Below, in pieces: positions 15,458 to 23,458 of a stretch of 32,674 nucleotides of DNA (its first letter is position 1; each line of letters begins with the position of its first letter). Both the position numbers and the translations under genes were made by a program. Source of the stretch: Nocardioides sp. (GTDB taxonomy: Bacteria; Actinomycetota; Actinomycetes; Propionibacteriales; Nocardioidaceae); the NCBI RefSeq assembly GCF_025965415.1, contig NZ_JAOPWY010000036.1, positions 1-32,674 of the forward strand, written 5' to 3'. The notes beneath the pieces are model-generated. The model did no database searches. It saw only the letters and a program-made list of their open reading frames with translations, and was not told the origin of the DNA.

Positions 15458-17046
15458 TGGCGCGCAGGAAGACCAGCCAGCTCGGCATCGTCAGTGCCGA
15501 CGTACGCCGGGCCCGCACGCTCGCCCGGCAGGTCGGCAAGCCGATCGTCGACCTGGCCACCCGCCACACCACCGTCTCGGTCGAGCGAGCGACGCTGCGA
15601 CTGGCCGGCCTCGGTGGCGCCGACCCCGACGGCACGCCGTGGGTCAACCGGCTCACCGACGCCGTACGCGCGGACGTCGGGCTCGAGCACGGCGTCAGCC
15701 TGCCGGTGTGGGACGCGTTGCTCCGCGGCGAGGGGGACGACCTGCTGGCCCTGGCCCAGAAGGCGGCCGCCGGCTCCGTGACGTTCCGGATCCCCGAGGG
15801 CAAGGACGCCACGCGCGCCACCTCGGCCTCCCGCAAGGCCGTGGGTGCCGGCATCAAGCAGATCGACCGCCAGCGCACCGCCCGCGAGAAGATGATCGCC
15901 AAGGTCGGCGACGCGCCGAGCAAGCCGTGGATCTACCTCATCGTCGCCACCGGCGACATCCACGAGGACATCCCGCAGGCGCAGGCGGCGGCCCGCGAGG
16001 GAGCCGACGTCATCGCGGTCATCCGGTCGACCGGGCAGTCGCTGCTCGACTTCGTGCCGGAGGGCGCGACCCGCGAGGGCTTCGCCGGCACCTACGCCAC
16101 GCAGGAGAACTTCCGCCTGATGCGCGCCGCGCTCGACGAGACGTCGCGCGAGCTCGGGCGCTACGTCCGGCTCACCAACTACGCCTCCGGCCTCTGCATG
16201 CCGGAGATCGCCGCGCTGGCCGGTCTCGAGCGGCTCGACATGATGCTCAACGACTCGATGTACGGCATCCTCTTCCGCGACATCAACCCCATCCGCACCT
16301 TCGTGGACCAGCGCTTCAGCCGCCAGGTTCACGCGCGCGCCGGCATCATCATCAACACCGGCGAGGACAACTACCTCACCACCGCCGACGCCATCGAGGC
16401 CGCGCACACGGTCACCACCAGCCAGCTGCTCAACGAGTACTTCGCCAAGGAGGCCGGCCTCGAGGACTGGCAGCTCGGCCTGGGCCACGCCTTCGAGATC
16501 GACCCCGAGGTGCCAGACTCGTTCCGCCTCGAGCTCGCCCACGCGATGCTGGCCCGCGAGCTGTTCCCCGATGCGCCCCTGAAGTGGATGCCGCCGACGC
16601 GCCACATGACGGGCGACATCTTCAAGGGCTACCTCCTCGACGGCTTCTTCAACCTCGTGGGTGCGCTCACCGGCCAGGGGATCCTCCTCGTCGGGATGAT
16701 GACCGAGGCCGTCGTGACGCCGTGGATCTCCGACCGCGACCTGGCGCTGCAGAACGTCCGCTACGTCATGAACGCCGCCGGCAAGCTGCACGAGGACTTC
16801 CACCCGGCCCCCGACGGCTTCATCGCCCACCGCGCGCGTGAGGTGCTGGGGGAGGCCATCGCCCTGCTGCAGGACATCAAGGACGACCGTGACGCCGCCG
16901 GCGGCCCGCCGTTGCTGGCCGCCATCGCCGACGGCACGTTCGGCCTGATGAAGCGCCCCGCCGACAAGGGCCGCGGCCTCGACGGCGTCGCCCGCAAGGC
17001 CGCGGGCTACTACAACCCCGCGACCGAGATCCTGGAGGCGACGTGA
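15457..17046 (+). CDS. kamD: Lysine 5,6-aminomutase alpha subunit
   Basis: A 529-residue subunit of the adenosylcobalamin- and PLP-dependent D-lysine/L-beta-lysine 5,6-aminomutase, which would turn beta-lysine into 3,5-diaminohexanoate. It matches the family along its length: KPWIYLIVATGDIHEDIPQA, a TIM-barrel stretch with NYASGLCMPEIA, MLNDSMYGILFRDIN, IIINTGEDNYLTTADA and KWMPPTRHMTGDIFKGYL. It contributes the barrel and part of the PLP pocket, while the B12 and PLP-lysine residues are in KamE. GTGA overlap with kamE (17043-17046) indicates coupled, probably equimolar synthesis. Confidence 0.95.
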   Translation: MARRKTSQLGIVSADVRRARTLARQVGKPIVDLATRHTTVSVERATLRLAGLGGADPDGTPWVNRLTDAVRADVGLEHGVSLPVWDALLRGEGDDLLALAQKAAAGSVTFRIPEGKDATRATSASRKAVGAGIKQIDRQRTAREKMIAKVGDAPSKPWIYLIVATGDIHEDIPQAQAAAREGADVIAVIRSTGQSLLDFVPEGATREGFAGTYATQENFRLMRAALDETSRELGRYVRLTNYASGLCMPEIAALAGLERLDMMLNDSMYGILFRDINPIRTFVDQRFSRQVHARAGIIINTGEDNYLTTADAIEAAHTVTTSQLLNEYFAKEAGLEDWQLGLGHAFEIDPEVPDSFRLELAHAMLARELFPDAPLKWMPPTRHMTGDIFKGYLLDGFFNLVGALTGQGILLVGMMTEAVVTPWISDRDLALQNVRYVMNAAGKLHEDFHPAPDGFIAHRAREVLGEAIALLQDIKDDRDAAGGPPLLAAIADGTFGLMKRPADKGRGLDGVARKAAGYYNPATEILEAT

Positions 17047-17801
17047 ATCTCGTCCGACCGTACGGCGACACCACCGGCGACGGCATGGTGCAGCTGTCCT
17101 TCACCCTCCCGATCGAGCACTCCAAGGTGGCCGAGGGCGCCGCAGTGCAGCTGGCCAACAAGATGGGCATGGACCCCGCGCTCGTCGTCCACGCCAAGCC
17201 GATGGGGGAGGGCTTCACCTTCTTCGTCGTCTACGGCCGGGTCAACCACCTCGTCGACCCGAGCACCGTCGAGGTCGTCGAGCGCGACTACCCCCTGCTG
17301 ACGCCCAAGGAGGCCAACGCGGCGATCAAGCGCTCGCTGCGCCGCCGCCTGGTCGTGGTCGGCGGGTGCATCGGCACCGACGCCCACACCGTCGGCATCG
17401 ACGCGATCCTCAACATCAAGGGCTTCGCGGGGGAGAAGGGCCTGGAGTACTACCGCGAGCTCAAGGTCGTGAACCTCGGCGCCCAGGTCTCCGTCCCGCA
17501 GCTCGTCGAGGCCGCCCGCGAGGAGAAGGCCGACGCGGTGCTGGTCTCGCAGGTCGTCACCCAGCGCGACGCCCACCTGCTCAACACCCGCGAGATGTCC
17601 GCGGCCTTCCGCGAGGCCTACCCGGCGGCGAAGCGCCCGCTGCTCGTCGTCGGCGGCCCCCGCTTCGACGAGACGATGGCCGACGAGCTCGGCGTCGACC
17701 GCGTGTTCACCCGTGGCACGACGCCGGGCGAGGTGGCCTCCTTCATCGTCCACCGACTGACCTCACCCCGTCCCGGCACGTCCCAGGAGAAGGCCTCATG
17801 A
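17043..17801 (+). CDS. kamE: Lysine 5,6-aminomutase beta subunit (B12- and PLP-binding)
   Basis: A 252-residue partner of KamD. The Rossmann-like cobalamin domain carries the DxHxxG motif in GTDAHTVGIDAI, with His115 as the expected cobalt ligand. LNIKG gives Lys126 as the PLP Schiff-base lysine. The 11-residue spacing equals that of His133 and Lys144 in the Clostridium sticklandii enzyme. The N-terminal part (about 1-90) is the dimerisation domain. The GTG start overlaps the kamD stop and the TGA overlaps the kal ATG. All key residues are present, so an active enzyme is likely, given an adenosylcobalamin supply. Confidence 0.95.
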   Translation: MNLVRPYGDTTGDGMVQLSFTLPIEHSKVAEGAAVQLANKMGMDPALVVHAKPMGEGFTFFVVYGRVNHLVDPSTVEVVERDYPLLTPKEANAAIKRSLRRRLVVVGGCIGTDAHTVGIDAILNIKGFAGEKGLEYYRELKVVNLGAQVSVPQLVEAAREEKADAVLVSQVVTQRDAHLLNTREMSAAFREAYPAAKRPLLVVGGPRFDETMADELGVDRVFTRGTTPGEVASFIVHRLTSPRPGTSQEKAS

Positions 17802-18220
17802 GCGAGTCCCGCGTCGGCACCGTCGTCACCCACCGCCGCTACGTCCCCTACTCCCACGCCCACTACGCCGGCAACCTGGTCGACGGCGCCTACAGCCTCG
17901 GCCTCTTCGGCGACGTGGCCACCGAGATGTGCATCCTCCTCGACGGCGACGAGGGCCTCTTCGCGTCCTACTCCGACGTCCAGTTCAAGGCCCCCGTGCG
18001 GGCCGGTGACGTCCTGGAGGCCACGGCCACCCTCGTCAAGGAGGGCACCCGCAGCCGCGTGATGGACTTCGCCGTGCACGTCGTGGCCCGGGGGACCGCG
18101 ACGGCCGACGCGCCGGGTGCGGCGGAGCTGGTGGACCCGCCGATCCCGGCGACCACGGCGACCGGCACCGTCGTCGTACCACCCTTGTCCAAGGCCACGT
18201 CGGGCACCGCGACGCACTGA
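17798..18220 (+). CDS. kal: 3-aminobutyryl-CoA ammonia-lyase (hotdog fold)
   Basis: A 140-residue hotdog-fold protein that would remove ammonia from L-3-aminobutyryl-CoA to give crotonyl-CoA, a late step of lysine fermentation. The Kal pattern is visible: RRYVPYSHAHYAGNLVDGAYSLGLFGDVATEM, then FASYSDVQFKAPVRAGDVLE and a short beta-rich end with an Ala/Thr-rich tail. It is last in the kdd-kamD-kamE-kal operon and starts in the kamE stop (ATGA). The preceding pathway enzyme Kce, which makes its substrate, is absent from the window. Confidence 0.9.
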   Translation: MSESRVGTVVTHRRYVPYSHAHYAGNLVDGAYSLGLFGDVATEMCILLDGDEGLFASYSDVQFKAPVRAGDVLEATATLVKEGTRSRVMDFAVHVVARGTATADAPGAAELVDPPIPATTATGTVVVPPLSKATSGTATH

Positions 18221-18223
18221 TCC

Positions 18224-18249
18224 CCGGCGTGTCATCCGCGACACGCCGG
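18224..18249 (+). terminator. Hairpin terminator after the kdd-kal operon
   Basis: CCGGCGTGTC and GACACGCCGG form a perfect 10-bp stem with a 6-base loop, three bases after the kal stop. No T-run follows, as is common for actinobacterial terminators. Confidence 0.7.
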
Positions 18250-18603
18250 AGCAAGCAAAATTGTGTCGCACGATTCCCGTGGCGCACACCCCGCTGACCT
18301 GCGATTTCACGCATCCGCGCAGGTCAAGAGCGTGTTGACACCCGACCTGTCGGGAGAGAGGGTCTGCGGGTCCGCCTGTGCAGCCCGCGGGTGGCGCGAC
18401 CGGCAGTGAGGGGTCCGACGTGGGGTACGCGAAGCCAGCGATGCCCCTCGCCAGTCGTCTCGTCGAGCGTGCTCCGCGGTGGCTGGATGCGGGAGGGTCC
18501 CGGGGGCCGTAGACAACTTCGCGCGATCGTCAGCCAGGCGGTCGCGTGTTGGTCCGAAGCCCCCTCGTCCCTCCCGCACCGCTGCAGGCGCGCACGTGTC
18601 GGC
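18250..18603 (+). other. Gene-free, hairpin-rich spacer with a possible promoter
   Basis: I find no convincing gene in this 354-base stretch. It holds an inverted repeat, GACCTGCG-N14-CGCAGGTC (18296-18325), and a perfect TTGACA (18335-18340). After a 17-base spacer comes GAGGGT (18358-18363), close to the TAGGGT hexamers seen elsewhere. The spacer itself begins with CCCGAC-CT-GTCGGG (18341-18354). This looks like a regulated promoter for a short RNA or a long lnt leader. GAGGGG (18408-18413) can pair with CCCCTC further on. Confidence 0.4.
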
Positions 18604-18609
18604 TACGGT
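18604..18609 (+). promoter_or_regulatory. -10 hexamer for leaderless lnt
   Basis: TACGGT, 6 bases, then the GTG start of lnt at 18616. This supports that start over the longer open frame. Confidence 0.45.
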
Positions 18610-18615
18610 CTGAGC

Positions 18616-20142
18616 GTGCCGCTCCGCTGCCTCCTCGCCCTGGTCGGCGGACTCGCGCTGGCGGCGGCCTTCGAGCCGGTCGGGTTCGCCTGGCTGATGC
18701 CGCCGGCGATCGCCGCCCTCGTCTTCTCGGTGCGCGGCCTGCGTCCCGGGCGCGCCTGGATGCCGACGCTGCTCTACGGCATCACCTTCACCTATGCCGT
18801 GATGGTCTGGATGCGTGCCGTCGGCACCGATGCGTGGATCGCGATGTGCGCTCTGGAGGCGTCGTTCTTCGTGCCGCTGGGCCTCGGCCTGTCCTGGAGC
18901 ATGCGGCACCGCGCGTGGCCGGTCTGGGCGGCGCTGTGGTGGGTCGGGGTCGAGACGTGGCGCAGCGGCTTCCCCTTCAGCGGCATGCCGTTCGGCCGCC
19001 TGGTCTACGCGACGGCCGACACGCCGTGGGCCGACGCCCTGCCGTGGATCGGCATGACCGGCGTGAGCTTCCTGGTCGCGCTCACCGGGACGACCCTCGC
19101 GTGGCTGCTGATCCACCTCCGGTCGAGGACGCGCACGGCGTACGCCGTCCTGGCCGGCCTCGCCGTCGTCACCGTGGCGCCCCTGCTGGTGCCGTTCCAC
19201 GTCGACGAGAGCGGTACGACGACCGTGGCCGCCGTCCAGGGCGACGTCCCCGGCACGGGACTCGACGTGGTCGCCGTGCATCGCGACGTGACGGCCAACC
19301 ACGTCCGGCTGACGCGGGAGCTGGCGGACGCGGTCGCGGCGGGCGACGAGCCGGAGCCGGACTTCGTGGTGTGGCCGGAGAACTCCACCGCCGTCGACCC
19401 CTTCACCGACCCCGGTGTGCATGCGGGGATCATCGCGGCGACCGACGCGATCGGCGTCCCCGTCGTCGTCGGCGGGATGTCCAACGACCCGCTCGACGAC
19501 GGACACGTGCTCAACCAGGGCATCGTCTACCAGCCCGGGCTCGGCAGCGGCGACCGCTACACCAAGCGCCACCCCGTGCCCTACGGCGAGTACATCCCGT
19601 TCCGCGGCAGCCTCATCCCGGAGAGCTACGGCAAGCTGCGCATGGTGCCGCGCGACATGGTCCGCGGCACCAGCCTGGAGCCGCTGCGGGTCGGGGACGT
19701 GCTGGTCGCGGACGCCATCTGCTTCGACGTGGCCTACGACGAGGGCATCGGCGGCCAGGTCGCCCGAGGGGCGCAGCTGGTGACCGTTCAGACCAGCAAC
19801 GCGATGTTCAGCCGGACCGGTCAGCTCGCGCAGCAGTTCGAGATCAGCAGGCTGCGCGCGCAGGAGACCGGACGCTGGGTGGTGGTGGCCGCCATCAACG
19901 GCATCTCGGGCGTCGTACGTCCCGACGGCCGGGTGGTCGCGTCGGTGCCGGCCCGTGGGCAGGAGGTGCTGGTGGAGACGGTGGGGCTGAGCGACACCCT
20001 CACTCCCGCCGTCCGGCTGGGGGTCTGGCCGTCGCGGCTAGTCCTCGTCTTCCTCGTTGGTCACACGGCGTTGGCGTTCGCCGCCTATCGTCGACGCCGA
20101 CGGGGCAACCGCGCCGTCGCCGCCACCACTGGAACGAGGTAG
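18616..20142 (+). CDS. lnt: Apolipoprotein N-acyltransferase
   Basis: A 508-residue membrane enzyme that adds the third acyl chain to the N-terminal cysteine of lipoproteins. It has about six N-terminal membrane helices (1-200), an extracytoplasmic nitrilase-type domain (about 210-475) and one C-terminal helix. The catalytic triad is present: Glu255 in VVWPEN, Lys317 in YTKRHPVPYGEY and Cys369 in AICFDVAYDE. ppm1 follows after 6 bases. In M. tuberculosis the two are fused in one protein (Rv2051c), whereas here they are separate. The FKBP lipoprotein in this window would be a possible substrate. Confidence 0.94.
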   Translation: MPLRCLLALVGGLALAAAFEPVGFAWLMPPAIAALVFSVRGLRPGRAWMPTLLYGITFTYAVMVWMRAVGTDAWIAMCALEASFFVPLGLGLSWSMRHRAWPVWAALWWVGVETWRSGFPFSGMPFGRLVYATADTPWADALPWIGMTGVSFLVALTGTTLAWLLIHLRSRTRTAYAVLAGLAVVTVAPLLVPFHVDESGTTTVAAVQGDVPGTGLDVVAVHRDVTANHVRLTRELADAVAAGDEPEPDFVVWPENSTAVDPFTDPGVHAGIIAATDAIGVPVVVGGMSNDPLDDGHVLNQGIVYQPGLGSGDRYTKRHPVPYGEYIPFRGSLIPESYGKLRMVPRDMVRGTSLEPLRVGDVLVADAICFDVAYDEGIGGQVARGAQLVTVQTSNAMFSRTGQLAQQFEISRLRAQETGRWVVVAAINGISGVVRPDGRVVASVPARGQEVLVETVGLSDTLTPAVRLGVWPSRLVLVFLVGHTALAFAAYRRRRRGNRAVAATTGTR

Positions 20143-20148
20143 CACCGC

Positions 20149-20907
20149 GTGGGAGTCGAAGGCCTCGGCCGGTGCGTGATGGTCGTCCCGACCTACAACG
20201 AGTCCGAGAACATCGAGTGGATCGTGGGACGGCTCCGCACGGCCCAGCCCGGCGTCGACGTGATGATCGTCGACGACAACAGTCCCGACGGCACCGGCGA
20301 CCTCGCCGACCGGATGGCGGCCCGGGACGACGCGGTGACGGTCGTCCACCGCACCGAGAAGGCCGGCCTGGGCGCGGCCTACCTCCACGGCTTCGCCGTC
20401 GCGCTGGAGGCCGGCTACGACGTGATCGGGGAGATGGACGCCGACGGCTCGCACCAGCCCGAGCAGCTGCAGCGCCTCCTCGACGCGCTGCGCACCGCCG
20501 ACCTGGTGATCGGCTCGCGCTACGTGCCCGGCGGATCGGTGGTCAACTGGCCGGTCCAGCGTCTGCTGCTCTCGCGCGGAGGCAACCTCTACGTCCGGCT
20601 CCTGCTCGGCATCAAGGTCAAGGACGCGACCGCCGGCTTCCGGCTGTTCCGCCGCGAGACGCTGGAGGCGATCGACCTTGGATCGGTGAGGTCTACTGGT
20701 TATGTGTTCCAGACCGACCTGGCCTACCGCACGATCGCCCACGGGCTCCGGCTCACCGAGGTGCCGATCGAGTTCATCGAGCGCGAGCGGGGCGACTCCA
20801 AGATGAGCGGCCAGGTCGCCAGCGAGTCGCTCCGGATGATCACCCGCTGGGGCCTGTCCGAGCGGCGCGCGCAGCTGCGCAAGGGCCGGTCGAAGGTGAC
20901 CGCATGA
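20149..20907 (+). CDS. ppm1: Polyprenol-phosphate mannose synthase
   Basis: A 252-residue GT2-family glycosyltransferase that transfers mannose from GDP-mannose to polyprenol phosphate. The product serves mannosylation of lipoglycans and secreted proteins. Motifs: VVPTYNESENIEWIV, DDNSPDGTGDLAD, the metal-binding EMDADGSHQPE, and KDATAGFRLFRRETL. It has no membrane helices, so it must rely on Lnt or on peripheral association. It starts with GTG 6 bases after lnt and overlaps fxsA as ATGA (20904-20907). The function is assigned from the family and the lnt neighbour. Confidence 0.92.
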   Translation: MGVEGLGRCVMVVPTYNESENIEWIVGRLRTAQPGVDVMIVDDNSPDGTGDLADRMAARDDAVTVVHRTEKAGLGAAYLHGFAVALEAGYDVIGEMDADGSHQPEQLQRLLDALRTADLVIGSRYVPGGSVVNWPVQRLLLSRGGNLYVRLLLGIKVKDATAGFRLFRRETLEAIDLGSVRSTGYVFQTDLAYRTIAHGLRLTEVPIEFIERERGDSKMSGQVASESLRMITRWGLSERRAQLRKGRSKVTA

Positions 20908-21416
20908 GCACCCCCGCAGCGCCCAGACGTACGCCGGCCCGTCGCCGCGGTTGGTTGCGCCAGGTCCTGGTCGCGGCCTTCGTGCTGATCCCGCTGGCAG
21001 AGATCTGGGCCATCCTCCAGGTCGGCCAGCTGGTCGGTCCCTGGTGGACGATCGCTCTGCTCGTGCTCGACAGCTTCGTCGGGGCATGGCTGATCAAGCG
21101 TGAGGGCTCGCGCGCCTGGCGGGCGCTCCGGGAGGCCCTCCAGCGTGGCCGGATGCCGGCCAGGGAGCTCGCGGACGGCGCGCTCATCCTCATCGGCGGC
21201 ACCCTCATGCTCAGCCCGGGCTTCGTCCTCGACATCGCGGGGATCCTGCTGATCTTGCCGTTCACCCGGCCCGTGGCGCGCCGCCTGCTGACCTCGGTCG
21301 TGGAGCGCCGGCTGGTCGCCGTGCCCCCCTTCGGTGGGGCCGCGGGGTTCGGAGATGCGCATCGCCCCGGACCTGGGCCCGAAGGCCCGGTGGTCCGGGG
21401 CGACGTCGTCGACTGA
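20904..21416 (+). CDS. fxsA: FxsA family membrane protein
   Basis: A 170-residue membrane protein with an Arg-rich N-terminus (1-18) and three or four hydrophobic segments. These include LVAAFVLIPLAEIWAILQVG and GALILIGGTLMLSPGFVLDIAGILLILP, the latter typical of FxsA. The tail is Gly/Pro-rich and disordered. Escherichia coli FxsA relieves phage T7 exclusion by the F plasmid, but the cellular role is unknown. Its place after lnt-ppm1 and before rbpA matches the mycobacterial Rv2050-Rv2053c region. The start lies in the ppm1 stop. Confidence 0.9.
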   Translation: MSTPAAPRRTPARRRGWLRQVLVAAFVLIPLAEIWAILQVGQLVGPWWTIALLVLDSFVGAWLIKREGSRAWRALREALQRGRMPARELADGALILIGGTLMLSPGFVLDIAGILLILPFTRPVARRLLTSVVERRLVAVPPFGGAAGFGDAHRPGPGPEGPVVRGDVVD

Positions 21417-21440
21417 GTCGAGCCGCCTACCTGACGTCGG

Positions 21441-21821
21441 TCAGGAGACGCGCTTCTTCCTGTTGGCCCGGTGCAGGTGCGCGGGGCCGATCTCGCCGCC
21501 TCGCAGCAGCTCCAGGCGCTCCTTGAGGATGTCCTCGAGCTCCTTCTCCGAGCGACGCTCGAGGAGCATGTCCCAGTGCGTGCGCGCAGGCTTCTCGACC
21601 TTCGCCTCGGGGAGGATTCCTGCCGTGCTGAGTGCCTCGGCCCCACAGCGGGGGCACTCCCACACGGCCGGGATGTCGGCCTCGACCGACATCGTGACCT
21701 CGAACTCGTGTCCTTGCTTGCACTTGTAGCCGACCTGCTGACGAGCGGCGAACTCGATGCCGCGCTCGTCCTCGAAACTCTGGCCGCCGAGCCTCGCGCC
21801 ACGCAGTGTGCGCTCCGCCAC
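21441..21821 (-). CDS. rbpA: RNA polymerase-binding protein RbpA
   Basis: A 126-residue actinobacterial transcription factor that binds RNA polymerase and group 1/2 sigma factors and stabilises open promoter complexes. The opening AERTLRGARLGGQSFEDERG is characteristic. The core has CKQGHEF and CPRCGAEAL with zinc-site-like cysteines, and the C-terminal sigma-interacting helices (WDMLLERRSEKELEDILKERLELLR) are in place. GTG at 21821 is chosen over a more distant ATG because of the conserved N-terminus and a strong GGAGGT 7 bases upstream. It converges on fxsA with a 24-base gap. A SigR-type promoter lies about 130 bases upstream. Confidence 0.95.
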   Translation of the reverse strand: MAERTLRGARLGGQSFEDERGIEFAARQQVGYKCKQGHEFEVTMSVEADIPAVWECPRCGAEALSTAGILPEAKVEKPARTHWDMLLERRSEKELEDILKERLELLRGGEIGPAHLHRANRKKRVS

Positions 21822-21892
21822 CGTGCCCACCTCCAGTAGGGTTTGCTGACCCCGTTGTGTTTGTGTACCGGGTAAAGGTGAAACGAGCCAGA

Positions 21893-21911
21893 CCGGCATG
21901 GGTCATGCCGG
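21893..21911 (-). promoter_or_regulatory. Hairpin in the rbpA leader
   Basis: CCGGCATG-GGT-CATGCCGG: perfect 8-bp arms with a 3-base loop, between the SigR-type promoter and rbpA. It would fold in the leader RNA about 70 bases before the start codon. No T-run follows. Confidence 0.5.
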
Positions 21912-21955
21912 GCTTGGCGCCGCTCGTGACGACGCGGCCCGTCTCTTGATCCTTC

Positions 21956-21981
21956 AACCGTAGCGGGGACGACCACATTCC
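21956..21981 (-). promoter_or_regulatory. SigR/SigH-type promoter for rbpA
   Basis: On the minus strand GGAAT (21977-21981) is followed by exactly 18 bases and GTT (21956-21958), the consensus of the thiol-oxidative-stress sigma factor SigR. In Streptomyces coelicolor rbpA is a known SigR target. The leader would be about 125 bases. Confidence 0.7.
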
Positions 21982-22051
21982 GCGGCCTTGACGTGGGAAG
22001 GGCCACGCTCAGGCGAGACGGACTTCACCCCCAGGGGTGCAGCCGGCCTCT

Positions 22052-22075
22052 GGGGCGCGGAGATCGCGTCGCCCC
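22052..22075 (-). terminator. Possible terminator after the MFS gene
   Basis: GGGGCG and CGCCCC pair around a 12-base loop, 16 bases beyond the stop of the MFS gene. A second small hairpin, CACCCC-CA-GGGGTG, lies at 22026-22039. No T-run is present, so confidence is low. Confidence 0.35.
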
Positions 22076-22090
22076 CGTGTCCGTACGGCG

Positions 22091-23455
22091 TCAGATGACG
22101 GCCGGTTCGTCGTTGCCGGCGTCGCGGATGCCCTTGGCGGTGTCGACGCGCACGAGGAGCAGCCCACCGATCACGAAGAACACGATCAGCGCGAAGATCG
22201 CCGGGCGGTAGGAGTCGGTGAACTGGTAGACGAGGCCGAAGACGAGGGTGCCGAACCACGACGTCCCGCGATCCATCGCGTGGTAGAAGCTGAAGTACTC
22301 AGCCTCCTTGCCGCGGGGGATGAGCAGCGAGAAGTAGGACCGCGCCAGCGCCTGGGTGCCCCCCAGCACGACGCCGATCGCGACGCCCAGCAGGAGGAAC
22401 GGCACCAGGCCCTTCTCCGGCAGGAAGAGCGCCGCGGTCACGATGACCATCCAGATCCCCAGGCCGCCGAGGATGGTGCGCTTGGCGCCGAAGCGCTTGG
22501 CCAGGCGGCCGAAGAACAGCGCGCCGCCGAACGCGACGAACTGGACCAGCAGGATCGTGCCGATCAGGACCGACTGCCCGAAGCCCAGCTCCTCCGAGCC
22601 GTAGGTCGACGCCGACGCGATGACGGTCTGGATGCCGTCGTTGAAGAACAGGTAGGCGAGCAGGAAGTTGAGCGCGACCGGGTACTTCGGCAGCTCCCGC
22701 AGGGTCTTGGCGAGCTGGCCGAAGCTCTCCGCGAAGATCCCCTGGTTGCCGCCGTCGCTCTCGGCCAGCGCGATCGGCTCGTGGTCGTTGAGCCTGAAGT
22801 AGGGGATGAGCGTGAACGCGGCCCACCAGATGCACGCCGACAGCATGCTGATCCGGGCCGCCTCGCCCTCGGAGAGTCCGACGGAGTCGTGCAGGGTGAC
22901 CAGCGCCAGGTTGATCGCGAGCAGCAGGCCGCCACCGAGGTAGCCCCAGGCCCAGCCACGCGACGACACCCGGTCGCGGTTCTCCTCGTCGGAGATGAGC
23001 GGCAGGATCGAGTCGTTCACCACCAGCGAGGCGCCCAGGAAGATGTTGGCGAGGAAGAAGCCGACCGCGCCGATCTGCCAGTTGCTCCCGGTGGCGAAGA
23101 AGATCAGGGACCCGGACAGCGCACCGAGCCAGGCGAAGCTCGCCAGCAGGCGCTTCTTGTTGGCGGTGCGGTCCGCGATCGGGCCCATCAGGGGCAGCAC
23201 GACGGCCGAGATGATCGTGGAGATGGTGACCAGGTAGGACGGCAACGAGCCCGGTGCGACGGAGACACCGAGGAGCGAGATGCGGTTGTCGACCGCCGCC
23301 TCCTTGGCGATGGCGATGATGTAGGGCGCGAAGAGCACGGTGCCGACCGTGGTGACGTAGGCGCTGTTGGCCCAGTCGTACCAGTACCAGGCCTTCTGCT
23401 CCTTGGCCTGCGCCAGCGGCCTGAGGTTGGCGATTCCGCCGGCTACGTCGCTCAT
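22091..23455 (-). CDS. MFS transporter, UMF1 / Atg22-like family
   Basis: A 454-residue membrane transporter with about 12 predicted helices. The N-terminal KAWYWYDWANSAYVTTVGTVLFAPYI is typical of the UMF1 (Atg22-like) family. Loops carry PIADRTANKKRLL, the MFS motif-A-like stretch, and FFGRLAKRFGAKRTILGG as its second-half counterpart. The substrate is unknown; yeast Atg22 exports amino acids from the vacuole. It starts 3 bases after the stop of the phosphodiesterase gene, so the pair is an operon. This hints, but does not show, that the transporter moves glycerol-phosphate or alcohol head-groups. Confidence 0.88.
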   Translation of the reverse strand: MSDVAGGIANLRPLAQAKEQKAWYWYDWANSAYVTTVGTVLFAPYIIAIAKEAAVDNRISLLGVSVAPGSLPSYLVTISTIISAVVLPLMGPIADRTANKKRLLASFAWLGALSGSLIFFATGSNWQIGAVGFFLANIFLGASLVVNDSILPLISDEENRDRVSSRGWAWGYLGGGLLLAINLALVTLHDSVGLSEGEAARISMLSACIWWAAFTLIPYFRLNDHEPIALAESDGGNQGIFAESFGQLAKTLRELPKYPVALNFLLAYLFFNDGIQTVIASASTYGSEELGFGQSVLIGTILLVQFVAFGGALFFGRLAKRFGAKRTILGGLGIWMVIVTAALFLPEKGLVPFLLLGVAIGVVLGGTQALARSYFSLLIPRGKEAEYFSFYHAMDRGTSWFGTLVFGLVYQFTDSYRPAIFALIVFFVIGGLLLVRVDTAKGIRDAGNDEPAVI

Positions 23456-23458
23456 GCG

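Noticed and set aside
18391..18615. N-terminal extension of lnt from 18391
   Set aside because: Lnt proteins begin with the first membrane helix, which follows the GTG at 18616, and a -10 hexamer precedes that start.
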